From Chitinophagales bacterium (GTDB lineage Bacteria; Bacteroidota; Bacteroidia; Chitinophagales; UBA2359), in NCBI GenBank assembly GCA_016787295.1, contig JAEUUX010000106.1:45603-109602 (forward strand): a stretch of 64,000 nt of DNA, written 5' to 3'. Positions 8,550 through 16,849 of this stretch are shown here, in pieces. The notes beneath the pieces were generated by a model that worked only from the letters and a program-made list of their open reading frames with translations, did not search any database and was not told the DNA's origin. A program made the position numbers and the translations under genes. Position 1 is the stretch's first letter, and every line of letters starts with the position of its first letter.

Positions 8550-9896
8550 ATGATTCGAAACCTACTATTTTCTTTTGTTTGGTCAATATTGTTTTTTACT
8601 TGTAATCCCCCCAAAAATACTACAACAGTTCCTCAAAATATACCCATTGCTGAATTTCCTTTACCTCAAAAAGATACTTTAGCAGCCTTACCAATTCCTG
8701 AAAACCCTCCTACACCAATTTCTACTCCCGCTTCCACGCCTCCTACCCCAATGCCTATTACTCCACCACCGCGCCAAGAATCGAAAGCCTTGCAAGTGGG
8801 AGCCGAACAAACGGCACAACTTTTGCCCTTGTTGTCGCATAAAAAAGTTGCCCTTGTGGTCAATCAAACCTCTTTGGTGGAAAAAAAACACTTGGTTGAC
8901 GCACTTTTAGCCGAAAGTATAGATATTGTAAAGGTGTTTGCACCCGAACACGGCTTTCGTGGAATTGCTGCCAACGGGGAGAAAATAGCTAATACCGTTG
9001 ATGAAAAAACGGGACTACCTATTATTTCTCTTTATGGCAAGACAAGAAAACCAACGGCGGAAATGTTACAAGATATCGATGTATTGGTTTTTGACATTCA
9101 AGACGTTGGCGCTCGATTCTATACCTACATTTCTACGCTCTACTACATCATGGAAGCCGCTGCAAGCTATAATAAAGAGGTAGTTGTGTTGGATAGACCC
9201 AACCCGAACGGTCACTACATTGACGGTTGTATGTTAAACCCCTTGTACAAATCTTTTGTCGGCATGATAAATGTTCCTATCGTGCATGGGATGACAGTTG
9301 GGGAGATTGCAAAGATGTTAAACGGCGAACACAAAATCGGAGACCGAACATGTAAATTAAGCGTTATTCCGTGTAAAAATTATAGCCATAAAACACCATA
9401 TAGCCTATCTATTAAACCTTCACCGAACCTTCCAAACGATTTAGCCGTTTATCTATATCCGTCCCTTTGTTTGTTTGAAGGAACAATAGTGTCGGTAGGA
9501 CGCGGCACCGATAAACAGTTTCAAATCATCGGCGCACCCGAATATAATAAGTCTTTATACAGCTTTACGCCCACGCCCAAAGAAGGAGCCATGTCGCCTC
9601 CCTACAACGGACAAACGTGTTTTGGGTATGACCTTTCTGCTTTATCTGCCAAAGATATTAGAAACCAGAAAGGCATTGAATTAAAGTGGTTGATACAAAT
9701 GTATAATGAATGTCCCGATAAAAAGAAATTCTTCTCAAATGCTAATTTTTTCGACCAATTGGCAGGAAATAGCAGCCTTCGGGAACAAATTATTGCTGGA
9801 AAAAGTATTGCAACAATAAAAGCCTCTTGGCAAGAAGATTTAAAAGCATTCCAACAAGTTCGAAAAAAGTATTTATTGTATCCTGATTTCGAATAA
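8550..9896 (+). CDS. namZ: Exo-beta-N-acetylmuramidase NamZ (DUF1343, GH171)
   Basis: 448 residues from ATG 8550; an earlier in-frame ATG at 8475 lies inside the mutase gene and is rejected. The signal region ends at LFFTC, a probable lipobox, followed by a Pro/Thr-rich linker to about residue 75. The DUF1343 domain then shows VALVVNQTSLV, KVFAPEHGFRG, ISLYGKTRKPT, DVLVFDIQDVGARFYTYIST and VLDRPNPN. NamZ-type enzymes remove terminal N-acetylmuramic acid from peptidoglycan fragments. It is likely anchored in the periplasm or at the surface and serves cell-wall recycling or scavenging. A terminator follows at 9917-9955. Confidence 0.88.
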   Translation: MIRNLLFSFVWSILFFTCNPPKNTTTVPQNIPIAEFPLPQKDTLAALPIPENPPTPISTPASTPPTPMPITPPPRQESKALQVGAEQTAQLLPLLSHKKVALVVNQTSLVEKKHLVDALLAESIDIVKVFAPEHGFRGIAANGEKIANTVDEKTGLPIISLYGKTRKPTAEMLQDIDVLVFDIQDVGARFYTYISTLYYIMEAAASYNKEVVVLDRPNPNGHYIDGCMLNPLYKSFVGMINVPIVHGMTVGEIAKMLNGEHKIGDRTCKLSVIPCKNYSHKTPYSLSIKPSPNLPNDLAVYLYPSLCLFEGTIVSVGRGTDKQFQIIGAPEYNKSLYSFTPTPKEGAMSPPYNGQTCFGYDLSALSAKDIRNQKGIELKWLIQMYNECPDKKKFFSNANFFDQLAGNSSLREQIIAGKSIATIKASWQEDLKAFQQVRKKYLLYPDFE

Positions 9897-9916
9897 TTGA
9901 TTCACCTGAAAACAAT

Positions 9917-9955
9917 AAAGCCCCGATACCATTGGTGTCGGGGTCTTTATTTTTG
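9917..9955 (+). terminator. Terminator after namZ
   Basis: AAAGCCCCGATACC pairs with GGTGTCGGGGTCTTT around an ATT loop and is followed by a T-rich run. Confidence 0.8.
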
Positions 9956-9960
9956 TTTTG

Positions 9961-10944
9961 GGCTGTAAAAGTTACAGTATACGTGAACGAAAAAAAATAA
10001 CGGAAAAACCTTTTGTAAAAAAATTAAAAAAATCAATAAAACCATTACAAAAAACAAACCAATAAACCCTGAAAGGGTGACAAGTTTATAGCAAAAATAA
10101 GCACAATAACAATAATAAAACCCTGAAAGGGTGACGTTATACCGTGCTTTGCGAAATAATATCACCCCTTTGGGCTTTATGTTAAGGCTTGTGTTATTGC
10201 CGTTTGGCTATAAACATTTCACACCTTTGGGGTTATTTTTTGTGAATAAATTAATGCCATAAAAATTAAGAGTTTTTTTTTGTATGAAGGCTGTAAAAGT
10301 TACAGTATACGTGAACGAAAAAAAATAACGGAAAAACCTTTTGTAAAAGAATTAAAAAAATCAATAAAACCATTACAAAAAACAAACCAATAAACCCTGA
10401 AAGGGTGACAAGTTTGTAGCAAAAATAAGCACAATAACAATAATAAAACCCTGAAAAGGTGACATTATACCGTGCTTTGCGAAATAATATCACCCCTTTG
10501 GGCTTTATGTTAAGGCTTGTGTTATTGCCGTTTGGCTATAAACATTTCACCCCTTTGGGGCTATTTTTTGTGAATAATATTATACCATAAAAATTAAGAG
10601 ATTTTTTTTGTATGAAGGCTGTAAAAGTTACAGTATACATGAACGAAAAAAAATAACGGAAAAACCTTTTGTAAAAGAATTAAAAAAATCAATAAAACCA
10701 TTACAAAAAACAAACCAATAAACCCTGAAAGGGTGACAAGTTTATAGCAAAAATAAGCACAATAACAATAATAAAACCCTGAAAGGGTGACATTATACCG
10801 TGCTTTGCAAAATAATATCACCCCTTTGGGGTTTATGTTAAGGCTTGTGTTATTGCCGTTTGGCTATAAACATTTCACCCCTTTGGGGTTATTTTTTGTG
10901 AATAATATTATACCATAAAAATTAAGGGATTTTTTTTGTACGAA
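9961..10944. repeat. Three tandem 328-bp repeats plus partial fourth copy
   Basis: The unit beginning GGCTGTAAAAGTTACAG starts at 9961, 10289, 10617 and 10945, exactly 328 bp apart. The three full copies differ at only a few positions, and the fourth diverges after about 35 bases. Each unit contains CTGTAA-AAG-TTACAG at its start, two ACCCTGAAAGGGTGA elements and two inverted CACCCCTTTGGGG elements. The same-strand open frames of 72-75 codons repeat with the unit and look like by-products of A+T-rich sequence. From 10980 to 11160 I see only the start of the next promoter and another GTGAACGAAAAAA copy. Confidence 0.92.
10064..10234. repeat. Long imperfect palindrome inside repeat unit 1
   Basis: The left arm has AAACCCTGAAAGGGTGAC, GTTTATAGC and, after a 27-base gap, another AAACCCTGAAAGGGTGACATTAT. 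The reverse complement of the right arm has the same order: AACCCC.AAGG.GTG, GTTTATAGC, then AAGCCCAAAGGGGTGATATTAT. The centre is near CCGTGCTTTGCG. The same structure recurs at 10392-10562 and 10720-10890. It resembles two REP elements facing two others (BIME-like). Confidence 0.7.
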
Positions 10945-11166
10945 GGCTGTAAAAGTTACAGTATACGTGAACGAAAAAATTATTTTCTGAAATGCTGTTT
11001 TTTCATTGGTACAAATATCGACACTACCTGTGGAAAAATGCAGCTTAGGTGAACGAAAAAAATACCTTTTTAATACAATTGTATTATTTTGTGCAAAATT
11101 ACGCCAATGCTGGTATTTTGCAATATTTTTAGTGAATTTTAATACAAAAAACACCGCAAAATGCCA

Positions 11167-11174
11167 TACCTTTG
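11167..11174 (+). promoter_or_regulatory. -7 box of the thioredoxin-like gene
   Basis: TACCTTTG, followed by CACAATAAAA. It places the transcript start near 11180 and therefore favours ATG 11206 over the ATG at 11161, which lies upstream of it. Confidence 0.6.
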
Positions 11175-11205
11175 CACAATAAAATTAACTAAAAAAATCA
11201 ATGCT

Positions 11206-11973
11206 ATGTTAAGAAAAATTTTTCTATTAGGAGCTGTATTGTTTACATGCCAAGTACAAGCACAAACAACAGCGATGGATTGGACAAAAACAGACTGCAA
11301 TAGTGGTACCGAGCATCATTTGTTCGATGATTTAGATAATGGTTTTGTCATCGTACAAGAATACGTTATGATGAACTGTACGCCTTGTATCACGGGAGGA
11401 AATGGGCTAAAAACCTTGGTTGCTCCTTACAACACCACTCATCCCGGAAAAATTAAGCTGTATCAAACTTCTTACAACAATACAACCAATTGCACCACAA
11501 TGAACAATTGGGCAAGCACGAATAATTTTACGGGCAGCAGTGTGTTTACAATGGGCAGCAGCGAAGTAAATTATTATGGTGGTATGGGAATGCCAACTAT
11601 TGTTATTATGGGTGGAGCCAGCCATCGGGTTTTCTACACTAAGCAAGGATACAGTCCATCGGATAACGCAAATATTACCGCCGCTATTAATGATGCTATC
11701 GCCGAGTCAGCTTTGGGTACAAAGGCTGTACAGCAAGTTAATCAAGTGCAGATTTCTCCTAATCCCGCTGTAAAAAATTTACTTATACAGTCAGAAAAAC
11801 CCCTCGTGCAAAGCGAAATCGTGAGCCTTAGCGGACAAATCATCAGCTCCGAAACGCTGTATAACCTTACTACTTATCAACAAAACATAGAAACATTGCC
11901 TACAGGCATGTACTTCGTTCGCCTCCGTGCGGCAGATGGTACGGTGTCGTTGCAAAAATTTGTGAAACAATAA
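11206..11973 (+). CDS. T9SS-exported thioredoxin-fold protein
   Basis: 255 residues from ATG 11206, with a signal peptide ending CQVQAQ. Residues about 45-165 look thioredoxin-like: FVIVQEYVMMNCTPCITGGNGL contains a CTPC redox motif after a beta-strand, and GMGMPTIVIMGG supplies the cis-Pro. The last 75 residues (ISPNPAVKNLLIQSE..., LSGQIISSETL, LPTGMYFVRL, QKFVKQ) are a T9SS type A sorting domain, so this redox protein works outside the outer membrane. It stops 10 bp before the diheme peroxidase gene and is probably cotranscribed with it. The substrate is unknown. Confidence 0.78.
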   Translation: MLRKIFLLGAVLFTCQVQAQTTAMDWTKTDCNSGTEHHLFDDLDNGFVIVQEYVMMNCTPCITGGNGLKTLVAPYNTTHPGKIKLYQTSYNNTTNCTTMNNWASTNNFTGSSVFTMGSSEVNYYGGMGMPTIVIMGGASHRVFYTKQGYSPSDNANITAAINDAIAESALGTKAVQQVNQVQISPNPAVKNLLIQSEKPLVQSEIVSLSGQIISSETLYNLTTYQQNIETLPTGMYFVRLRAADGTVSLQKFVKQ

Positions 11974-11983
11974 AAAAAGGCGT

Positions 11984-13060
11984 ATGAGCACGAAAATAAA
12001 ATACCTATTGTCAATCAGTTTGTTTTTGGGACTGTTCATCGTTGCCTGCAACCCCAAAGATGATGACAACGACTGGGTGTATAATCCCACATCTGTTACG
12101 GTGTCCTTGCCTGCCTTTGTGAATACCTACTTGGGGGCAATGCCTATCCCAAGCGATAATCCTTTAACAGAAGAGGGTATTGCACTCGGCAGACGCTTGT
12201 TTTATGACAAACGTTTGAGTAACGACAATACGATGAGCTGCGCCACTTGTCACCTGCAAGAACACGCCTTCGACGACCCGCGCCGTTTTAGTGAAGGCAC
12301 TAATGGAGCGTTGGGCAACCGTAATGCAATGTCTATCCAGAATTTATCTTGGGCAAACGCTATGTTTTGGGACGGACGGCGAGAAACTTTAGAACAACAA
12401 GCACACGACCCTGTTACCAACCCTATTGAAATGCGTAATACGTGGACAACCGTAGAAAGTAGGCTTAGGAGCGATGCCAACTATCCGCAATTATTCTACG
12501 AAGCCTTCGGAACGGCAGACATAGATAGCAATTTAGTGGTCAAGGCTATTGCACAATTCGAACGCACTTTGGTTTCTTTTCATTCGCCTTTCGATGATTA
12601 TTACTTCAACGGAAATACCAACGCCCTAACAGAACAACAAATACGGGGTAAGGATATTTATTTTGGCAAAGGGCATTGTAACGACTGCCATAGCGATGTT
12701 TTGTTGACCGATAACCAGTTCCGAAACAATGGTTTAGATAATGTATTGACGGATATTGGCATGGGGAAACCAACACAAAATCCTGACAATAATGGTAAGT
12801 TTAAAGTGCCTACTTTGAGAAATATCGCCCTCACTGCACCTTATATGCACGATGGTCGTTTTCCTGACTTGCAGGCTGTAGTAGATTTCTATAGCCACGG
12901 AATACAGCCCAATAGCCCAAATATAGATGAACATGTTGCACCTTTTGGCAACGGTTTTGCATTTAATCCTGGCGAAAAAGCCGATTTGATAGCCTTTTTG
13001 CAGAGTTTCACCGACACATCGTTTATCAATAATCCCAATTTTAGCAACCCCAATCCATAG
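11984..13060 (+). CDS. Diheme cytochrome c peroxidase (MauG/CcpA family) lipoprotein
   Basis: 358 residues. The lipoprotein signal ends LFIVAC. There are two CXXCH haem motifs, CATCH in SNDNTMSCATCHLQEHAF and CNDCH in GKGHCNDCHSD. The LGRRLFYDKRLS opening and FWDGRRETLEQQA are standard for bacterial diheme peroxidases. It reduces hydrogen peroxide with electrons from periplasmic donors, or, like MauG and MbnH, oxidises a partner protein. It is anchored in the envelope. It sits between an exported thioredoxin-like gene and an HMA metal-binding gene, suggesting an extracytoplasmic redox or metal unit. Confidence 0.88.
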   Translation: MSTKIKYLLSISLFLGLFIVACNPKDDDNDWVYNPTSVTVSLPAFVNTYLGAMPIPSDNPLTEEGIALGRRLFYDKRLSNDNTMSCATCHLQEHAFDDPRRFSEGTNGALGNRNAMSIQNLSWANAMFWDGRRETLEQQAHDPVTNPIEMRNTWTTVESRLRSDANYPQLFYEAFGTADIDSNLVVKAIAQFERTLVSFHSPFDDYYFNGNTNALTEQQIRGKDIYFGKGHCNDCHSDVLLTDNQFRNNGLDNVLTDIGMGKPTQNPDNNGKFKVPTLRNIALTAPYMHDGRFPDLQAVVDFYSHGIQPNSPNIDEHVAPFGNGFAFNPGEKADLIAFLQSFTDTSFINNPNFSNPNP

Positions 13061-13121
13061 TGCATATTTAAACCTTTGCTAAAATGCCATAGTCTAACAA
13101 TAAACAAAAATCTATTGAGCT

Positions 13122-13487
13122 ATGAAAGTATTTCAAATTCTTCTTGTTTTTTTGCTTGCGATAATTACTTATAGTTTCGTCGGAGCAAAAACATTCCCAC
13201 AAGCTAACCCAAAACCAAAGTGGAAAACAGTTGTTATCCAAACGTCGGCACAATGCGGCATGTGTAAAGAACGTATCGAGGGTGCTTTATCCAACACAGC
13301 AGGCATCCGCTTTGCTAACCTTAATTTGGGTAACAAAAAAATGACGGTCAAATATGACTCACGCCAATTGACCGCCGATAAAGTACGTGAAGTTATTGTC
13401 AATACAGGTTATAATGCCGATACACAAGTAGCAAATCCCGAAGCCTATCAAAATTTGCCCGCTTGCTGCAAAATAGGTGGGCATTAG
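13122..13487 (+). CDS. Exported heavy-metal-associated (HMA) domain protein
   Basis: 121 residues with an N-terminal signal peptide (about 1-24). Residues about 30-100 form an HMA ferredoxin-like domain: TVVIQTSAQCGMCKERIEGALSN carries the CxxC metal site and LGNKKMTVKYDSRQL..DKVREVIVNTGY completes the fold. The C-terminus adds ACCKIGGH, extra Cys and His residues able to bind Cu(I) or another soft metal. It probably works as a periplasmic metal carrier or scavenger. It is 61 bp downstream of the diheme peroxidase and ends at a strong terminator. Confidence 0.85.
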   Translation: MKVFQILLVFLLAIITYSFVGAKTFPQANPKPKWKTVVIQTSAQCGMCKERIEGALSNTAGIRFANLNLGNKKMTVKYDSRQLTADKVREVIVNTGYNADTQVANPEAYQNLPACCKIGGH

Positions 13488-13496
13488 TCATAAAAA

Positions 13497-13535
13497 AAAC
13501 GCAGGCGGTTGTATAAAAAACCACCTGCGTTTTGT
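13497..13535 (+). terminator. Terminator after HMA gene
   Basis: AAACGCAGGCGGTT pairs with AACCACCTGCGTTTT (one mismatch region) around a short A-rich loop, followed by T residues. Confidence 0.8.
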
Positions 13536-13580
13536 TGTTTTTTATCCACATCATACAATATAGCGAATAAACTATACAAC

Positions 13581-13976
13581 ATGAATGCCATTGTATTATT
13601 TGACGGTGTTTGCAATTTGTGCAACAGTAGCGTGCAGTTTATTATTACACGCGATACAAAAGCCTATTTCCGTTTTGCTTCTTTGCAGTCGGAGGTAGGG
13701 AAAAGCCTTCTGGCTACCCATCAACTTCCACCCGATTCCATAGATACCATTGTGTTGGTCGAAAATGGGAGAGCCTTTGTGCGGTCTGCTGCCGCCCTTC
13801 GGATAGCTCAACACTTAGACGGAGCGTGGCGCTGGCTGTCTGTTTTTCGGGTTTTGCCCTTGCCTTTGCGCGATGCGCTGTACAATTTTGTAGCACGCAA
13901 TAGGTATCGTTGGTTTGGCAAGGAAGAAAGTTGTTGGCTGCCTACACCCGATTTGCGCGAGCGTTTCTTATCCTAA
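13581..13976 (+). CDS. DCC-family thiol-disulfide oxidoreductase-like protein (DUF393)
   Basis: 131 residues from ATG 13581; an in-frame ATG at 13509 lies within the terminator hairpin and is rejected. The protein begins AIVLFDGVCNLCNSSVQFII, the DxxCxxC signature of the DCC family, and continues with FRFASLQSEVGKSLL and a helical tail RDALYNFVARNRYRWFG. DCC proteins are predicted thioredoxin-like redox proteins without an established substrate. No signal peptide is seen, so it is cytoplasmic or membrane-peripheral. Its stop codon overlaps that of the convergent gldC gene with no terminator between them. Confidence 0.85.
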   Translation: MNAIVLFDGVCNLCNSSVQFIITRDTKAYFRFASLQSEVGKSLLATHQLPPDSIDTIVLVENGRAFVRSAAALRIAQHLDGAWRWLSVFRVLPLPLRDALYNFVARNRYRWFGKEESCWLPTPDLRERFLS

Positions 13977-14338
13977 GCCTTTTTTTTCATCACTTGGTTA
14001 TCCTGACCAAATTTGAACGCCAAATTTTTGATGTCTTCCGCACTTTGTGTATTGCCTGTTGCCCTTTTATACACATCGCTGAGGGTTGCCAAAGTCTGAA
14101 ACATGAAATGATTCATCTCCTCGATGGTCATTTCTTTTGACCACAAGTCAATTTGCATGGCTTGGACTGTTTCTGTGTCCCACACGTGCATAAAAAATGC
14201 CTTGCATTCGCGGTCTTTTTCCATTGGATTGTCATCAGCATTCCACTCCAATTTTTCTGGCAAACTGTTGGCATCAAGGTGTATTTTAATGCCGATTTTT
14301 TTTAGGTGCGATAGGTTTTTTTCTTCGGTTGTTGACAA
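13973..14338 (-). CDS. gldC: Gliding motility protein GldC, TTG start
   Basis: 121 residues. The body (KIGIKIHLDANSLPEKLEW.A...., KAFFMHVWDTE...MQIDLWSKEMTIEEMNHFMFQTLATLSDVYKRATGN) matches GldC, a small cytoplasmic protein needed with other Gld proteins for gliding motility and T9SS function in Bacteroidota. The only initiation codon between the upstream in-frame TAA and the conserved region is TTG at 14336-14338. The gene is the last of a minus-strand unit led by two SPOR-like genes, 36 bp after the larger one. Its stop overlaps the stop of the convergent DCC gene. Confidence 0.85.
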   Translation of the reverse strand: MSTTEEKNLSHLKKIGIKIHLDANSLPEKLEWNADDNPMEKDRECKAFFMHVWDTETVQAMQIDLWSKEMTIEEMNHFMFQTLATLSDVYKRATGNTQSAEDIKNLAFKFGQDNQVMKKKA

Positions 14339-14374
14339 TTTTTGGGTATTTTAAAATGAAAAATATATATAAAC

Positions 14375-16144
14375 TTATTGCAAATTAAGTTGTTGTCTCA
14401 ATTTGTCTTCGTTCATCAATTGAGCTTTTTTGTAGCTACCTTTCATCCAAATTTTTCCGTTAAATTTAGAACGAATTTGATAGCCTTGTTCGACAGCGTT
14501 TTGTTCTTCGAGGTTATAGGACAAAATATCCAGAAAACCATCGTTGTTGAGGTCTAATAACCAACTTTGCACCACACCAAGCATGGTTTTGTTGCTATAA
14601 ATTTTGCTCAGGCTTTCTTTGCTGACAAATTGGTGCGTGTTGTTATTATAGACATATAGGTCTATGTTATTGTCGTTTTGGTATTCGCCTTTTCCCGACC
14701 GCACAATATAGCCTATGTTTTGTTCATCAATATTGAATTTATACAAGCCATAAAAACTCCACACTTTGTCTGTGCTTTCGGCAGGCAGTAGGGTTTGGAC
14801 TAAGCTATTGCTCAATTTTGTGCCTTTTAACTGTTTGTTGCGTTCCACCTCTTCGATGGGTGCAGATGTACCTGCTGTGATAGTTTCATGTGTTGGGTCA
14901 TACGAGTCAACCTTAAACATGTCAAACTCCACTTCTTCGAATACTGCATCAAAAGTCACAAAAGCGCTTAATTCTTGTGGGCTTGGTGTTGGCATGGTGG
15001 CGGTAATACTACCTGTTGTTGTGGTAGTTGCGCTTGTTTCGGAGAAGGTAGTTGGTTTTTTAGCAGTTTCGGTGGTGGTGGTTTTGGCGGGTGGGGGCGG
15101 TGTGACTTTCATTGGTTTAAATTCAGCTTCGGCGCTGGGTGCTGGTTTAGGTGTAGGAGCAGCAGGTTTGGCTTGAGTTTCTACTTTTTGCTGTGTTGCT
15201 GCTTTGGGTGTTTCTGTTTTGGGTTCGTCTTTGAAAGTGGAGGGTTTGGGTGTAGGCATTTTGTTTTTGACCGCATTATTAGGCACATCTGTTTCCATTA
15301 TAATGGTGGCATTGTCAAATCCCTTTTTGACCACTGTTGTCAAAGATTTGCTTGCTTGCGACAAATCGCTGTATGGACCCAAGATGACGTGGTTGCGCTG
15401 ACTAGTATAGATATCTTCCTCCATATCGCGCAAAGCTCCCAATTTTTTGTTTGCCACATCATCGAGTGTTCCCAAATCTATGACATATTGCTCACCGCTA
15501 CCTTCGGCTTCTTTGGTGTCAAAAGTGGCAGGTTTGTTAGCCATTGGTGTCTCTTTGGCAGGTTCAGTCTCGGTTTTGACAGGTGTTTTTTTGTCCGTCA
15601 TCAACATTTCTGAGGCAGTTTCGGTTTTGGCGGGCGTTTTTTTGTCCGCAACAATCTGTTCAGAGGCTGTCGGGTCGGGAGGCGTTGGGGGTTTGGTGGT
15701 GGGCGTAACGGCAGGTGCTACAGGAATGGGTTCGGTAGCTGCAAAAAAGGCTTCGGGTTGTGCTGCCGCAAAAAAATCGGAGAGCAAAACGCCATGTTCT
15801 GTTTTGGCTTCTTGCGATGCCACATACGCATCGGGATAGCCGGCTTGTTCTACCAAAGCTAAGGCAGCTTTGGCATCGGCAAGGTTGTTGTAATAGCCCA
15901 TCACAACACGATAGATATCGTTGTCGCCTTTTTCCATGAACACATTGCCTATGGAATCTAAGCCTGTTATTTGTTGGGCAAAAGAATATTCGCGATAGGC
16001 TGCTATCTGAATTTTATAGGCGTATTCTTTTTTAGGCGGTGCTTTTTTAGTGGTTTTGGCGGTTTGTGCCAATGCAGTAGTGGGTGTTTGCCACGCCATC
16101 ACACCCAAAACCAACAGTATTAGGGAATAGATAATGGTTCGCAT
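14375..16144 (-). CDS. Long SPOR-like exported protein with Pro/Thr-rich linker and VCBS-type C-terminus
   Basis: 589 residues with a signal peptide (about 1-26). Residues about 40-110 (YKIQIAAYREYSFAQQ..., YRVVMGYYNNLADAKAAL.LVEQAGYPDAYVA) form a SPOR-like peptidoglycan-binding repeat; a second, weaker one lies near 225-285. About 200 residues of Pro/Thr/Lys-rich linker follow. The C-terminal 140 residues contain DLNNDGFLDILSYN, a calcium-binding FG-GAP/VCBS-type loop. It probably anchors to denuded peptidoglycan in the periplasm. It is between a shorter SPOR protein (15 bp) and gldC (36 bp). Confidence 0.7.
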   Translation of the reverse strand: MRTIIYSLILLVLGVMAWQTPTTALAQTAKTTKKAPPKKEYAYKIQIAAYREYSFAQQITGLDSIGNVFMEKGDNDIYRVVMGYYNNLADAKAALALVEQAGYPDAYVASQEAKTEHGVLLSDFFAAAQPEAFFAATEPIPVAPAVTPTTKPPTPPDPTASEQIVADKKTPAKTETASEMLMTDKKTPVKTETEPAKETPMANKPATFDTKEAEGSGEQYVIDLGTLDDVANKKLGALRDMEEDIYTSQRNHVILGPYSDLSQASKSLTTVVKKGFDNATIIMETDVPNNAVKNKMPTPKPSTFKDEPKTETPKAATQQKVETQAKPAAPTPKPAPSAEAEFKPMKVTPPPPAKTTTTETAKKPTTFSETSATTTTTGSITATMPTPSPQELSAFVTFDAVFEEVEFDMFKVDSYDPTHETITAGTSAPIEEVERNKQLKGTKLSNSLVQTLLPAESTDKVWSFYGLYKFNIDEQNIGYIVRSGKGEYQNDNNIDLYVYNNNTHQFVSKESLSKIYSNKTMLGVVQSWLLDLNNDGFLDILSYNLEEQNAVEQGYQIRSKFNGKIWMKGSYKKAQLMNEDKLRQQLNLQ

Positions 16145-16159
16145 ATTGAATAAAAGTGG

Positions 16160-16849
16160 TTATTTTTTAGTTTCTTTAGATTTTTCTTCGTTTTTAGCAG
16201 GTTTTTTCTCTTCTATAGGACGCAAAAAGGCTTCATCATAGCCACGTTTCTTCACCTTGGCTAAGGCTTTGTTGGCGGCTTCTTTGCCTGTGAATGTGCC
16301 AATAGAAAGGCGGAAATTTTTGTCGACTCTTTCGCTGTACAATTGCCCAATATCTACCAAATTGCTGAAATCTGAATACGTAGTAGGTTCGGGCATAACA
16401 CCTAATTGTATCATGTATTTGGTGTCATCTATGGCAGCTTCGGTGGGTGCGTTTTTGGTTGGCGTTGTGGCGGTGGTGGTGGTGGTCGTAGCAGTCACTT
16501 TTCTTTTAGTGACAAAGGCTTCGGGATAACCAGCTTTTTTAATCGCCTCCAAAGATTCGTTGGCTTTGGCTTCGGTGTCAAAATCTCCGATAAGCACGCG
16601 GGTTAGCCCATTACCTGCGTCTTCGGTGGTTACAACACCATTTTTAGCAGGTTTGAGCGCCTCAAATTTCTTTAAATCGGGATTTTTGAAAGCACCCAAT
16701 TTAATACGAAAAACAGTTAGCGTTTCATCTGCTTTAGGAGCGGCTACTGTTGTAGGTTTGTTTTTGCTTGTCTTGGCGGTTTGCGCCATACTACTTGTTG
16801 GTAGCATCAGTATTGCCATTACTGCCAGCAATAGGTATTTCTTTTTCAT
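16160..16849 (-). CDS. SPOR-like domain protein
   Basis: 229 residues with a signal peptide (about 1-22, ending SSMAQ). Two SPOR-like repeats are visible at about 45-115 (FRIKLGAFKNPDLKKFEAL..., TRVLIGDFDTEAKANESLEAIKKAGYPEAFV) and about 142-210 (KYMIQLGVMPEPTTYSDF..., FRLSIGTFTGKEAANKALAKVKKRGYDEAFL). SPOR repeats bind glycan strands lacking stem peptides, so it is a periplasmic cell-wall protein. Its first 59 bases overlap, in another frame, the 3' end of the upstream 419-residue gene. Confidence 0.78.
   Translation of the reverse strand: MKKKYLLLAVMAILMLPTSSMAQTAKTSKNKPTTVAAPKADETLTVFRIKLGAFKNPDLKKFEALKPAKNGVVTTEDAGNGLTRVLIGDFDTEAKANESLEAIKKAGYPEAFVTKRKVTATTTTTTATTPTKNAPTEAAIDDTKYMIQLGVMPEPTTYSDFSNLVDIGQLYSERVDKNFRLSIGTFTGKEAANKALAKVKKRGYDEAFLRPIEEKKPAKNEEKSKETKK

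Noticed and set aside
9947..10821. Minus-strand open frames of 72-75 codons repeated in each 328-bp unit
   Set aside because: They recur only because the DNA repeats. Composition is Phe/Tyr/Cys-rich as expected from reversed poly-A tracts, they cross the palindrome, and there is no promoter.
9961..10979. CRISPR array
   Set aside because: The period is 328 bp and whole units are near-identical; there are no short repeats separated by variable spacers and no cas genes.
15000..15850. Long plus-strand frames opposite the SPOR gene
   Set aside because: They are antisense readings of the Pro/Thr/Lys-rich linker, which lacks stops on the opposite strand.
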